Source of the DNA: Vickermania ingenoplastis
Taxonomy: Eukaryota; Euglenozoa; Kinetoplastea; Trypanosomatida; Trypanosomatidae
Direction of reading: 5' to 3'
Assembly: GCA_010157825.1 (NCBI GenBank)
Contig: VFSE01000205.1
Location: 1 to 64,000, forward strand
Length of the DNA: 64,000 nucleotides
How positions within the stretch are numbered: the first letter of the stretch is position 1; every line of letters begins with the position of its first letter. The notes under the pieces were generated by a model that had not been told where the DNA came from, did no database searches, and was given only the letters and a program-made list of their open reading frames with translations. Shown here in pieces: positions 23,277-32,758 of the stretch. A program made the position numbers and the translations under genes.

Positions 23277-25766
23277 ATGGGTCTGTTCGGCCTTCGCCGC
23301 TTCATCGATGCGGCGGGTGTCACGCACCTTCTCCCTGTTCCCGTCGCGGAGGAGTACGAGCAGGACTCCCAGGCCCCGGTGTGCAGCAGCCGGACAGAGC
23401 CGCTGGATACCAAGGTAGAGGCGAGCACCACGGCACCAGCGGCCGATCACGTGCTAGTGGATCTAAACTGCATTGTTCACGCCTGTTTCGGCCAACAGCG
23501 ACACAGCGACAAGGTTTTAGAAGGCGGTGAAGAGCGGCACTTCGCAGTGCATACCAAGAAGATGATCATTCAGGCCGTCCTCCATCGCCTGGAAGTGCTC
23601 CTCACTCGGGTGGTGCGCCCCCGGGCGTCGCTGACGTTGTGCCTGGACGGCCCCGCACCGCTTGCCAAGCTACAGACCCAGCGCCTTCGTCGTCGCAAGG
23701 TATCGCTCATGGACAGCACAGCCGCCGCGTCTCGAGGTGACGGGGGGGAGATCAACGCCCTTGCCGTGACGGCTGGCTCGCTCTTCATGGTGGAGCTCGA
23801 GAATGCCATCGCGGCGGCCTTCAAGCAGCGCGGCGGCAAAGGATTTCTTCACGACCTCTGCCCCGTGTTCCTGCATGGCACCACTGTTATGGGGGAGGGA
23901 GAATCTAAAATATCTCGCGCCCTCATGTACGTCGCGTACGGAGACCCCTCCGTGGACACACTAAACAATAGCCCGTGCAGGGGCAGGGGCAATGGCGCGG
24001 GGTCGGTCTATCTCAACGACGGTCCTCCGCCCTATCACCCTGATGACACCGTGGTGGTACTCGGCAATGATATCGATCTTGTTATGACGTGCCTCGGCGC
24101 AACGTACTACCATAATATATTTGTGGTGAGCCCGGCATCGCTGCAGTGCATCAGCGTGTCAGACTTGCTCTACCGCTGGATGCGGGCGAGCGCCGCGGCG
24201 GGGTCGAACCGCCTCCAGCTGGGGGATCTTCCCACGCTGCGGGTGGACTTCATGTTTCTCTTTCTGTTGAATGGCGGCGACCACTACGCGGGGGCCGGGG
24301 ATGTGGCCCTGGGGCTGTGGCAGCGGTACAAGACGGTGCGGGCGGCGCAGTCATACGGCGCTGGATCTCGCCGCCGGCCCTTCTCCCTGGTGCATCCGTC
24401 CCTCGACAGCCTCAACGTGAATGCCCTGGCGGACATCCTGCAGGCGGAGGACTACACGGGCGACGCGGACGCTGAGGTTGGCCTGCGGCTGCTGCGCTCC
24501 GCTCTGTGGTCGCTCTACACGACGGTGACGGGCATCTGCCCCGACTACCGCTACCTCCCCCCGCAGGAGGATCAGCCCAATCTGTCTCACCTCCGCGCCG
24601 CCGCCGCACTGTGCAAACGAAAGAAGAAGGCCGTGAGCTTCCCGTTCTTACCGCACTCCACACCGCTGACCCCGCTGGAGCATTTCGTGGCGCTGATGCC
24701 GACGCTGGCTGCCATGCCGAGCGGCGTGTCGTCCACCCTGCAGAAACAGCCTGGGCTCAAGCAGGTGTCTGCGGCCTTATTGAGCAGCAACAACCCACAG
24801 GAGGTCGCGACAGCGGCGGAGAAGGCCGTCGCGGCGGCGGGGGAGAAGGCCCTACGCCCCAGCGAGCGCTTCCTCTGCCACTTCACCGCCCCCGTGCAGC
24901 TCAACGTCCTACCGCCCCGCCGGCGGTTGTCCCGCCACGAGCAGCACCGCCTCATTTCTATCGCCAACAAGAAGGCCGCGGCGGAGGGCGGCCGGGCGGC
25001 GCCGCTGCAGCAGCTGCTGGATCCGCCCCCGGAGCCCGTGGTGCGCGTCGTGACGCTCCCGGCCGAGATCGACCATCACACCCGAGTCGTTGGATTGACG
25101 TACCCCGCACCTCTAGAGGGACTGCAGTTCTGCTCTCCATTTGAGGAGCAAACGGCCTGCGCCTCGCCGGCGGGGTCGGCTGCCCCAAGCACAGCGCAGC
25201 GCGAGCCGGAGGGTGGCGGCCGCGACGAGACCCACCGCCGGCGGTTCATCCCGTTTGAGAGCAACGCCAACGGGGGAGAGGAGGGGGGCGTCGCGGCGCA
25301 GCTGGAGCATAATCTGGCAGTGGCGCACCGCCTGGAGGCCAAAGGGTTCCACAGGGCAGCGCAGGGGAAGAAGATGCGGCGGAAGCTGTGGAAGGCGCAG
25401 GCCACCATGACAGACACCCTCCGACGAGAGGCCGCTCAAGACGACTGGCGCTACGCATTCGATGCTGCAGAGGAGGAGGGGGACAGGGAGGCGAAAGAAA
25501 ACAACTCGGCTAAACGGCGTCGGTTCACAGGCCAAGGCCGTGGCGGAGCAGCGGGGGCGGGCCCAGATGGCCAGCCGGTGCATGGGAAGACCGAAGCGGA
25601 AGACTTTGGGGCGACGATTAGCAGTTTCTTAGGGGATACCGCAGCGGCCGAGCAGCTGCTGCGCGGCGCGCCGCCCCACGCGAGGGCGAGAGATCGCACG
25701 CCGAAGCAGCGGGGCAAGAAGGAGGGACACAAGCGCCGCAGGGAAACGGCGGGGGACGAGAGCTAA
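23277..25766 (+). CDS. XRN-family 5'-3' exoribonuclease
   Basis: Protein of 829 residues. ATG 23277 is chosen because MGLFGLRRFI is the classic XRN N-terminus; an upstream TTG adds only four codons. Catalytic blocks are in order: VDLNCIVHACF (about 61-70, acidic metal ligand), LDGPAPLAKLQTQRLRRRK (about 125, basic pocket), MGEGESKI (about 204, the XRN GEGEHKI motif), VVLGNDIDLVM (about 261, replacing the usual GLDADLI) and FLLNGGDHY (about 331). The C-terminal half is arginine/alanine-rich and ends in a strongly basic tail suggesting nuclear location. Trypanosomes have four XRN paralogues (XRNA-D); I cannot decide which this is. XRN enzymes degrade 5'-monophosphate RNA in mRNA turnover or rRNA/snoRNA maturation. 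Spacing in the GEGE motif is intact, so activity is expected. Confidence 0.88.
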   Translation: MGLFGLRRFIDAAGVTHLLPVPVAEEYEQDSQAPVCSSRTEPLDTKVEASTTAPAADHVLVDLNCIVHACFGQQRHSDKVLEGGEERHFAVHTKKMIIQAVLHRLEVLLTRVVRPRASLTLCLDGPAPLAKLQTQRLRRRKVSLMDSTAAASRGDGGEINALAVTAGSLFMVELENAIAAAFKQRGGKGFLHDLCPVFLHGTTVMGEGESKISRALMYVAYGDPSVDTLNNSPCRGRGNGAGSVYLNDGPPPYHPDDTVVVLGNDIDLVMTCLGATYYHNIFVVSPASLQCISVSDLLYRWMRASAAAGSNRLQLGDLPTLRVDFMFLFLLNGGDHYAGAGDVALGLWQRYKTVRAAQSYGAGSRRRPFSLVHPSLDSLNVNALADILQAEDYTGDADAEVGLRLLRSALWSLYTTVTGICPDYRYLPPQEDQPNLSHLRAAAALCKRKKKAVSFPFLPHSTPLTPLEHFVALMPTLAAMPSGVSSTLQKQPGLKQVSAALLSSNNPQEVATAAEKAVAAAGEKALRPSERFLCHFTAPVQLNVLPPRRRLSRHEQHRLISIANKKAAAEGGRAAPLQQLLDPPPEPVVRVVTLPAEIDHHTRVVGLTYPAPLEGLQFCSPFEEQTACASPAGSAAPSTAQREPEGGGRDETHRRRFIPFESNANGGEEGGVAAQLEHNLAVAHRLEAKGFHRAAQGKKMRRKLWKAQATMTDTLRREAAQDDWRYAFDAAEEEGDREAKENNSAKRRRFTGQGRGGAAGAGPDGQPVHGKTEAEDFGATISSFLGDTAAAEQLLRGAPPHARARDRTPKQRGKKEGHKRRRETAGDES

Positions 25767-26869
25767 GGTGGGGTGGAGGCGCACGCAAACAAAGCCGGTG
25801 ATTGGATTGAACGATTTCTTTGCTACTGTAGGTGGAGGAAGAGAACAGGATTCACCTCATCAGAGTGATGCAACAATTTGGTGCCATTCTTCTTAAAGAG
25901 GACGAAAAATAAAATCCATTAAAATGAAACAATAATACTAATAATGATAATTATACATATACACACACACACAAACAACAACAAAAAGTGGTAGCCAACC
26001 ATAAAAGGAAAAAGGAAAAAGAAAGACTCAGAGAAATTAGTTGCACACAAGGGACTGGAAAGCCCATAGAGATCCCTGATCCCGACACCTCCCCTCTCCG
26101 TTGTATCTCCCACCGTAGCACATCGCGTGGGGCGGACGGGTATCAAGTACTGTTGTGTGCGTGCCATTCCCTTCCTCGCAGTCCGCCTGTCCGTGATCGA
26201 CACCCCCACCACTCGCATCAACGATGATAATAGGTAACGAAACCAACTCCGTCACGCATTGCCAAGGAAAGACGCTGTATTACTAGTAGACTGTATTGGT
26301 CTATATTGCTGCTGTAGTACCAGAGTGGCCCACTTCGCGGGAGGGAGGGCCACTCTGGACATGCATATGGGATGGATGAAGATAAAGATGAAGATGAATA
26401 TATATCTATATATATAGATAGAGAGAGAGGGTAGAGTGTGGATGACCGATCCATAAGAAATACGAACTTCGTTTAAAGGAAAACAACAGCAACAACAAAC
26501 AAACACCTAAATCAAACAATATTAACAACAACACCGTCACAGAAACGAATCAAGCTCAACGGGTTAATTCTGATGAAGTTGCTAGTCGCACGTTAAGGTA
26601 CGCGGTTAAAATGTGAAACTCTTCGAGGCGTTCGTCGTATTATGAATGACTGTGCCTATGATGAACTCTCTCTCACCGTCGTCCTCTGCTCTTCGTTTCT
26701 CTTCGCTCCTTGCTTCTATTTTCTTCCCAGAACCATATTTCACCTGGCTTGTTGGACGGTTCACCTGGAAAACGAGCGGCGCCTCGTTTGTATCTGATTT
26801 ATCGTTTTTTTTTTTTTTTTGCTTGTCATCCTATCGTATCCCGATCCTGAAGGAAAGAACCCAGTGCTG
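25767..26869. other. Intergenic spacer
   Basis: No gene seen. It contains a (CA)n run near 25960, a perfect 12-bp hairpin at 26320-26358, a TATATA/GAGAGA tract near 26398-26430, and a T16 tract at 26805-26820, 49 bases before the next ATG. Confidence 0.5.
26320..26358. other. Perfect 12-bp hairpin
   Basis: CCAGAGTGGCCC (26320-26331) and GGGCCACTCTGG (26347-26358) are exact inverted repeats with a 15-base loop. It sits between the XRN and TTLL genes; function unknown. Confidence 0.85.
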
Positions 26870-28564
26870 ATGTCCTCCAAGAAAAAGGGTGATGGCCGCC
26901 GTTTCGCGGCCTCGTCGAGCTCTGACACCTCCGACTCCACCTCCGACTCCACCGATCTGTCTGACGACTCCGTCGTGAACGAACTGAACATCAATGCGTA
27001 CTGCAGTGGCGGGACACAAGGGGGCTTTCATACGACCTTCGCCACTGGGCACCGCCATACTCGTGTGGGGCTCAACCCCACCACGAATCGTACCCGCGTT
27101 CTCAACTCTCCACAGAGCCCAATGAATTCTAGTCCCACTAGCAGCAGCTCCGCTGCTGCAGCGGGAGGCGGCAACCCCGTCGGGAGCCACAGCGGCGGCG
27201 GGGGCACGCTGCGGTACCGCACCGACCTCAACAAGGCGGTCATCCATTTTATGATGGAGCGGCTCGTCTCCTCTGGCGCCGTTAGCAAGGTGGAGGAGAT
27301 TGTGCTGCCGGCGCGGGATGATGAGAGAGACCGGGACACACACCACGGGGTAGGGGATTGGCACTTCTTTTGGATGACCGTGGGGCGTATTCGAACTATT
27401 TTTCAGGGGATGAATTTGGATTTTCGCCTGCAGGACACTCACATCATCAACCATTTTCCAAACCATTATGAACTCACCCGGAAAGATTTAATGTACAAGA
27501 ACATCAAGGCGTACAACAAGGAGTGCTTCAACAGCACTAGCAGCAGTGACGGCGGAAAGCGATTGACCCTGCAAATCGCTATGAATTGGGAAGCGGCAGC
27601 GTTCTTTGCCGGCACCGCGACCTCTAGCGAGCGGGAGAGGAAGCGAGTGGAGCCCTTCCACTTCGCGGATAGTGTGCCCATCACATATAACATTCCCAAC
27701 GATATGAATCTCTTTATTGAGGAGTTTAAAAAACACGTGGGGGTGACGTGGATCGTCAAACCCACCTCACGGTGCCAAGGAAAGGGTATATTCCTTGTGA
27801 ATCGCCTCCAGCAGATCACCCGCTGGGCGAAGGAGAAGAGGGAGGTGGAGCAGCAGTACGCCTTCTCCGGCGTGTCGGTTGCCGCTGCCAGCAACAACAC
27901 CAACGCCCAGAACCTCCTGGGCTCTTTCATTGTGTCCAAGTACATTTCAAACCCGCTGCTGATTGGTGGGAAAAAATTTGACCTTCGGCTGTACGTCCTT
28001 GTCACTTCCTTCAAGCCTCTGGTAGCGTACTTGCATGAGTGCGGGTTTGCTCGGTTCTGCGCCACGAAGTACACGGGGAAGTGCACCACAGAAGAAGACC
28101 TGGGATCCCACCTCACTAACGTCGCCCTACAGAAGGGAGAGGACGAGTACAACACGTCCCATGGAGGAAAGTGGCTCGTGAAGCAGCTCATTCTGTATGT
28201 CGAGGCGCGCTACGGGCCGTACACGGCCGAAGGGCTCCTCGCAAAGATCAAGTTTCTCGTGACACACTCCCTCATGGCGATGAAAGATGCACTTCACAAC
28301 GATAAACACTGCTTTGAACTGTACGGGTACGATATTCTCATCGACGCCGATATCAACCCGCACCTCATTGAAGTGAACGCGTCTCCCTCCCTCTCGACTA
28401 CCACCACCACGGATCGCATTCTGAAGGAAGAAGTGCTGGCCGACACGATGAATATCGTGCTCCCACCGGGGTTTGCAAGCAGTAAGGGCGGCACAAGCTA
28501 CTACGACCATCGCCTGCGGTCGGATCTAGGCATGGAACTGGGCCCCGGCTTCACGCTGCTCTAG
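26870..28564 (+). CDS. Tubulin-tyrosine-ligase-like protein (probable glutamylase)
   Basis: Protein of 564 residues. ATG 26870 is the first ATG in frame after a T16 tract; upstream codons would start only at TTG. The N-terminus is low-complexity (SSSSDTSDSTSDSTDLSDDS). The TTL ATP-grasp domain spans roughly 120-545: HFFWMTVGRI, NHFPNHYELTRKDLMYKN, WIVKPTSRCQGKGIFL (nucleotide-binding lysine region), SKYISNPLLIGGKKFDLRLY (the TTLL signature), GSHLTNVALQK, and C-terminal YGYDILIDADINPHLIEVNASPSLS (metal and ATP ligands). This motif set matches TTLL1/TTLL9-type polyglutamylases rather than true tubulin-tyrosine ligase. It would add glutamate chains to axonemal or subpellicular tubulin. All catalytic motifs look intact. 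Confidence 0.92.
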   Translation: MSSKKKGDGRRFAASSSSDTSDSTSDSTDLSDDSVVNELNINAYCSGGTQGGFHTTFATGHRHTRVGLNPTTNRTRVLNSPQSPMNSSPTSSSSAAAAGGGNPVGSHSGGGGTLRYRTDLNKAVIHFMMERLVSSGAVSKVEEIVLPARDDERDRDTHHGVGDWHFFWMTVGRIRTIFQGMNLDFRLQDTHIINHFPNHYELTRKDLMYKNIKAYNKECFNSTSSSDGGKRLTLQIAMNWEAAAFFAGTATSSERERKRVEPFHFADSVPITYNIPNDMNLFIEEFKKHVGVTWIVKPTSRCQGKGIFLVNRLQQITRWAKEKREVEQQYAFSGVSVAAASNNTNAQNLLGSFIVSKYISNPLLIGGKKFDLRLYVLVTSFKPLVAYLHECGFARFCATKYTGKCTTEEDLGSHLTNVALQKGEDEYNTSHGGKWLVKQLILYVEARYGPYTAEGLLAKIKFLVTHSLMAMKDALHNDKHCFELYGYDILIDADINPHLIEVNASPSLSTTTTTDRILKEEVLADTMNIVLPPGFASSKGGTSYYDHRLRSDLGMELGPGFTLL

Positions 28565-29278
28565 CAGACATTATTGTAGTGTAGAAAACTGTCCTCTTCT
28601 ACAGCTCCCTCAGTGGGAAATAAAAAAAAAAATAAAAAAAAATAAATGAAAAAGGTAATTATAAAGACGTTGCGAAAAGAAAACAACAAAAAAAGAGTAA
28701 TGAGGATATACTCATGAGGAACCCAGGCGTATCCCAGGGACCACTGCTGAGTCTAGACACCATTTTTTTTTTTCTCTTTTTCAACAACAACAACAATTGA
28801 AACAAGACCCCACACAACCCCTGTATATTTCCTCTGTCGCTACCCCAGCGCATCCCCAAGAGCGTCCCCTCCCCACCCCCCTCTCCATACAACTATGCCT
28901 CTGCAGCACTTCTACAGCTAGGACTTCTTCGGGTCACACAGAAGAAAAGTAAAGCAGCAAGAGCAAGACGACGGAATCCACGATCTCAAATGCGCCATTT
29001 TGGTACAACGATAACAGCTTCTTTTCTTTTACTTTTTTTGTTTTCTGAGACCAACAGAACGTCAAAGCCCCCCTCCTTTATTTTTTCCTTTCCGCTACCG
29101 GAGCACGCGTTGCGCGTACCACCTTTTCCGAGGTACAATAACCAACCCACAGTTGAGAACAAATTCGTCTCCTCTTCTTCTTTTTTTTAACGGTTTCATT
29201 CTTAGCTCTTCAACAATTTGAAGGAAAACAAACAATCAAACCAAAAAAAAAAAGAAGAAAAGAAGAAAAGAAAGAGAG
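28565..29278. other. Intergenic spacer
   Basis: No gene seen. A-rich and T-rich homopolymers alternate. T-runs near 28764-28781 and 29181-29188 are candidate splice-acceptor tracts for the sterol isomerase gene. Confidence 0.5.
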
Positions 29279-30172
29279 ATGCCCTTGTTCCTGGAGTACG
29301 CGTTAGATCCGACGTTTCTGTTTTGCCTCGCTGCAATATTTGCTCCCGTTTTGGCGAATCGCGATCACCTCACCCGCAAGGAAACCGTGGCGTACTTTTC
29401 GGACCCTCTTCTGCTGCTGTTCATTGTTCTCATTCCTCTCTTGGGTGGCGTTGGTCATGTGCTGCGCAGCCGATTTTTGAAGGAGCAAGAGCGGCGCAAG
29501 TCGATTCAGGACAGTGTCAAGACCCTGCATGCCTATCAGCGTGTGAACTACCGCTATCTTATGCGCCCCTTGCGACTCGGTGAGCGAATTCGATCGAGAT
29601 GGTATCTCCTCAACGGATTGATCATTCATGCGTACCTGGATGGAGCTATTGGTTTCTTCAAGTGGAATCGTCTTCTCGCGGCTAGCTACGGCAGAATCGA
29701 TCGAAGGTATGCGGCCACCGTTGGTACGTACCAGGGAAGTGTTGTGCATGTTCTCTCTCTCACCGAGTGTACGGTGATGGCGCCCCTCTGCGTTCTGCTC
29801 TACCTTGCCTTTAAGGTACGACACCCGATGCGAGATCCGCTGGAGTTGGTGGTGTGTGTGGTGCAAGCCTTCGGGACGGTGATGTACCTGGGACAAGAAG
29901 TTATCAGTGGCGGGCGAAATCTCGATTTGGATTATTTCTTCACCATGTCGCAGCATTACGTTATCTTCTTTTGGTTCCCTATTGTCTTTGGGTCTGTCCT
30001 GTTTCTCGTTGTTCCGATCTATCTGGCGCACCGGAGCTTCCAGCGCCTCGCTAACCAAGTAACCTTTTATCAGCGGCATCACTACACAAGACACACGCTG
30101 GACCACGTATCCCCCCCACCCCTACCCGCAGCAGGCGCCCCCCCACCCCTACCCGCTCTCAAGGCTGCGTAA
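29279..30172 (+). CDS. EBP-type C-8 sterol isomerase (EXPERA domain)
   Basis: Protein of 297 residues with about five hydrophobic segments (near 10-25, 42-62, 158-178, 190-205, 225-250). Order and spacing match emopamil-binding protein, the sterol delta8-delta7 isomerase: LIIHAYLDGAIG (human IHLVIEGWF), YAATVGTYQGSVVHVLSLTECTVMAPL (human METITACLWGP; the catalytic-region Glu is kept), HPMRDPLELVVCVVQAFGTVMYL, and FFWFPIVFGSVLFLVVP. It would act in ER ergosterol synthesis, which trypanosomatids need. Oddities: the first Glu is Asp, and the Asn/Trp pair of the last helix is not evident, so efficiency or substrate may differ. The tail has an odd proline-rich repeat (PPPLPAAGAPPPLPA). Other EXPERA proteins (TM6SF, sigma-2) are alternatives. 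Confidence 0.75.
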   Translation: MPLFLEYALDPTFLFCLAAIFAPVLANRDHLTRKETVAYFSDPLLLLFIVLIPLLGGVGHVLRSRFLKEQERRKSIQDSVKTLHAYQRVNYRYLMRPLRLGERIRSRWYLLNGLIIHAYLDGAIGFFKWNRLLAASYGRIDRRYAATVGTYQGSVVHVLSLTECTVMAPLCVLLYLAFKVRHPMRDPLELVVCVVQAFGTVMYLGQEVISGGRNLDLDYFFTMSQHYVIFFWFPIVFGSVLFLVVPIYLAHRSFQRLANQVTFYQRHHYTRHTLDHVSPPPLPAAGAPPPLPALKAA

Positions 30173-30716
30173 GGCTTTTTCGCGGCGCCGCCATCACTTG
30201 TTGAGGTGTTGGCTGGGGAACTATGAGGTACCACTTCGGGATCCTAATCCTACTCTACAGTTGGGTATACTGAATCCACAGAACGACGAATACCGCCATC
30301 AAATTCAATTTTTGACAACGTATCCTAACCAATATATATATCGATACATAGAACCAGTGGAAAAAGTAGAGCGGTTCCGATGGTCGATTTCATTCATCGC
30401 TCTTTTCACTCCCTCCCCCACCCCACCCCAAAAAAGACCTGCACTCATAGCAGTGTTATGTGCTCACCAAAGCTCATTGTTTATCCTTCCCTTGTGTATT
30501 TGTTGCTGCGCAGCAATCCCAACCTTCTTTTCCTCTTTTATCTCTTTGTTGAACAAAATTTATAAATAATACGCAACTATCATCAAAATATCGTTGTATT
30601 TGTGGCGTCACTCCCACCCTCCCCGTGCGCGTCGGACGGCAACACTTGCTTCACTTAGCTAGATCAGTAGTACCTTTCCAGCACTAACTTTAAAGGCATA
30701 CAAGAGAACACTAGAG
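30173..30716. other. Intergenic spacer
   Basis: No gene seen. Contains an AT-rich TATATATCGATAC segment near 30330 and pyrimidine-rich tracts near 30405-30425 and 30525-30545. Confidence 0.5.
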
Positions 30717-32154
30717 ATGTTGACCCCAAGCACCTCCTTCTTTGATCTGCTCAACGAGCGCGCCAAGACGACCCTTCTCTGCATCGGGTTGGACCCTCGC
30801 AGCCTGACCCCCGCAGATGCGCTGAATGAGTGCAAGAACCTGATCCACCAGACGCAGGAGTTCGCCGCGGCGTACAAGCCGAATGCGGCCTTCTTTGAGA
30901 AGTTCGGGCCGGAGGGGTGGAAGATCCTTCGGGAGATCATCACGTTCATTCCTCCCGAGATCCCTGTGATTCTCGACGCGAAGCGCGGGGACATCGCCTC
31001 CACCGCGGATGCCTACGCGCAGTCGTCCTTCTGCTATCTCGGGGCTCACGCGATCACGGCCTCGCCGTACATGGGCCAGGACTCGCTGGAGCCCTTCCTC
31101 AAGTACAAGGAGAAGGGCGTGTTCGTGCTGTGCAAGACCTCGAACAAGGGGAGCAACGACCTGCAGACGCTCGAGATCGCGGGCGCCGGGAAGATGCTGT
31201 ACGAGGTGGTGGCCGAGAAGGCGGCTACGATGTGGGGCATCAAGAACGATAACGTCGGCCTGGTGGTGGGTGCGACAGACCCAACTGCACTGGCGCGCGT
31301 GCGTGCCATGGCCCCGACGCTGTGGCTGCTCGTCCCTGGCGTCGGAGCCCAGGAGGAAGCTGGAGGCGAGCCTCAAAGCAGGTCTTCGCCCTACCGATCG
31401 GAGTGGCATGCTCATCAACGTGTCCCGCTCCATCGCCGCTGCGAAGGACCCGCGCGAGGAGGCCCGGCAGCTTGCGGAAGCCATCAACGACATCCGGTTC
31501 CCCACCGCGGATGAGCGCAAGGTGCACCAATGCCAGCAGAAGCCCAAGCACCTGCAGCTGCTCGCCGACGGGCTCGTTACCTCCCACTCCGTGCGCTTCG
31601 GCACCTTCACCCTCAAGAGCGGCAAGACGTCCCCCATCTACATCGACCTCCGCCGGCTGGTCACGTACCCGCAAGTGATGAAACTGGTGGCGAGGGAGTA
31701 CGCGGAGGTGCTGAAGAAGTACAAGTTCGACCGCATCGCCGGCCTGCCGTATGCGGCGCTGCCCATCGCCACAGCCATCGCGCTGGAGATGGGTGTCCCG
31801 CTGATCTACCCCCGCAAGGAGGCCAAGACGTACGGCACCAAGGTCGGCATTGAGGGGGAGTACAAGAAGGGCGACAAGATAGTCATTATCGACGACCTCG
31901 TGTCGACCGGGGAGACCAAGGTGGAGGCCATCGAGAAGCTCAAGGCCGCCGGGCTCGAGATCGTCGCCATTGTGGTGCTGATCGACAGGGAAATGGGGGC
32001 CAAGACGTTTCTCAACAAGCTCGGCTACCAGTTCGAGGCGGTGGCGGGCCTCTACGACCTCCTCCCCCTCTGGGAGCGCAGCGGCACGCTACAGGAGAGC
32101 CAGGCGCGTGAGGTGTACAAGTTTCTGGGCCAGTGGAAGAACGCAAAGCTGTAA
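30717..32154 (+). CDS. UMPS: Bifunctional OMP decarboxylase–orotate phosphoribosyltransferase
   Basis: Last two steps of de novo UMP synthesis in one protein, in the OMPDC-first order typical of kinetoplastids. The OMPDC part starts at ATG 30717 (LLCIGLDPR, AYKPNAAFFE, VILDAKRGDIAST with the catalytic Lys/Asp set, ITASPYMGQDS). The OPRT part includes FTLKSGKTSPIYIDLRR and the PRPP loop IVIIDDLVSTGETK. The C-terminus is NAKL: AKL is a peroxisomal type 1 signal, predicting glycosomal import as known for trypanosomatid UMPS. The frame changes once, near 31346-31360: the first frame reads VPGVGAQEEAG, while the second resumes with KLEASLKAGL. Two single-base losses in GGG and AAA runs would explain this, so a sequencing error is more likely than a pseudogene. 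Everything else is intact. Confidence 0.9.
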
Positions 32155-32758
32155 CAATGGGATGAAATGACGTGCCAATGCATCACTAGACGACACGCAT
32201 TAAGGCGGGCCGGGCGGTTCTGCCGCTGCCACCCGCGCATATTTGCATATTTGGGGGACCCGCACACGATAATAACGGTTTTTGATACGCGAGGGGATGT
32301 AGAAGACTGATAATGGATGGACCCCCCCCCCCATATCGATCCATCTATCTATATAAATATTTTTTATTGAGATTGTGTTTAACGAGTAATATAATATTAG
32401 TGTAATAAGTGTCATAAGTAGTTGTTCTACAGAGGAGAAATCGTCTGCGCGATGCCTACGAAACGGGAGCACAACACGTCAAGTAGAGGAAGAGAGTGCT
32501 GTGAGAGTACGGCAACGAGAGAGGGGGAGAGATTTAACCATGACATGTACAACCATAACAACCCTTGTACTAAAACGTGTTGCCGTTATTCCGCGGTATT
32601 GAATGAGGTGTTGTTTGAATTCCTTGACATAATGTTTCTTTTATTATCTCTATTCTTGTCTTTGGGTTGCTTTTTTTTTTTTTTTGCCGTTGCGGTTCTC
32701 CTTTGACCGCTTATCCGGCTGATCGAATACTGCTTCTTGTGATAACAGCAATAGAAGT
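32155..32758. other. Intergenic spacer
   Basis: No gene seen. Contains a C-run near 32322-32332, an ATCTAT microsatellite near 32340-32353 and a T16 tract near 32671-32686, the probable splice-acceptor tract for the next gene. Confidence 0.5.
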
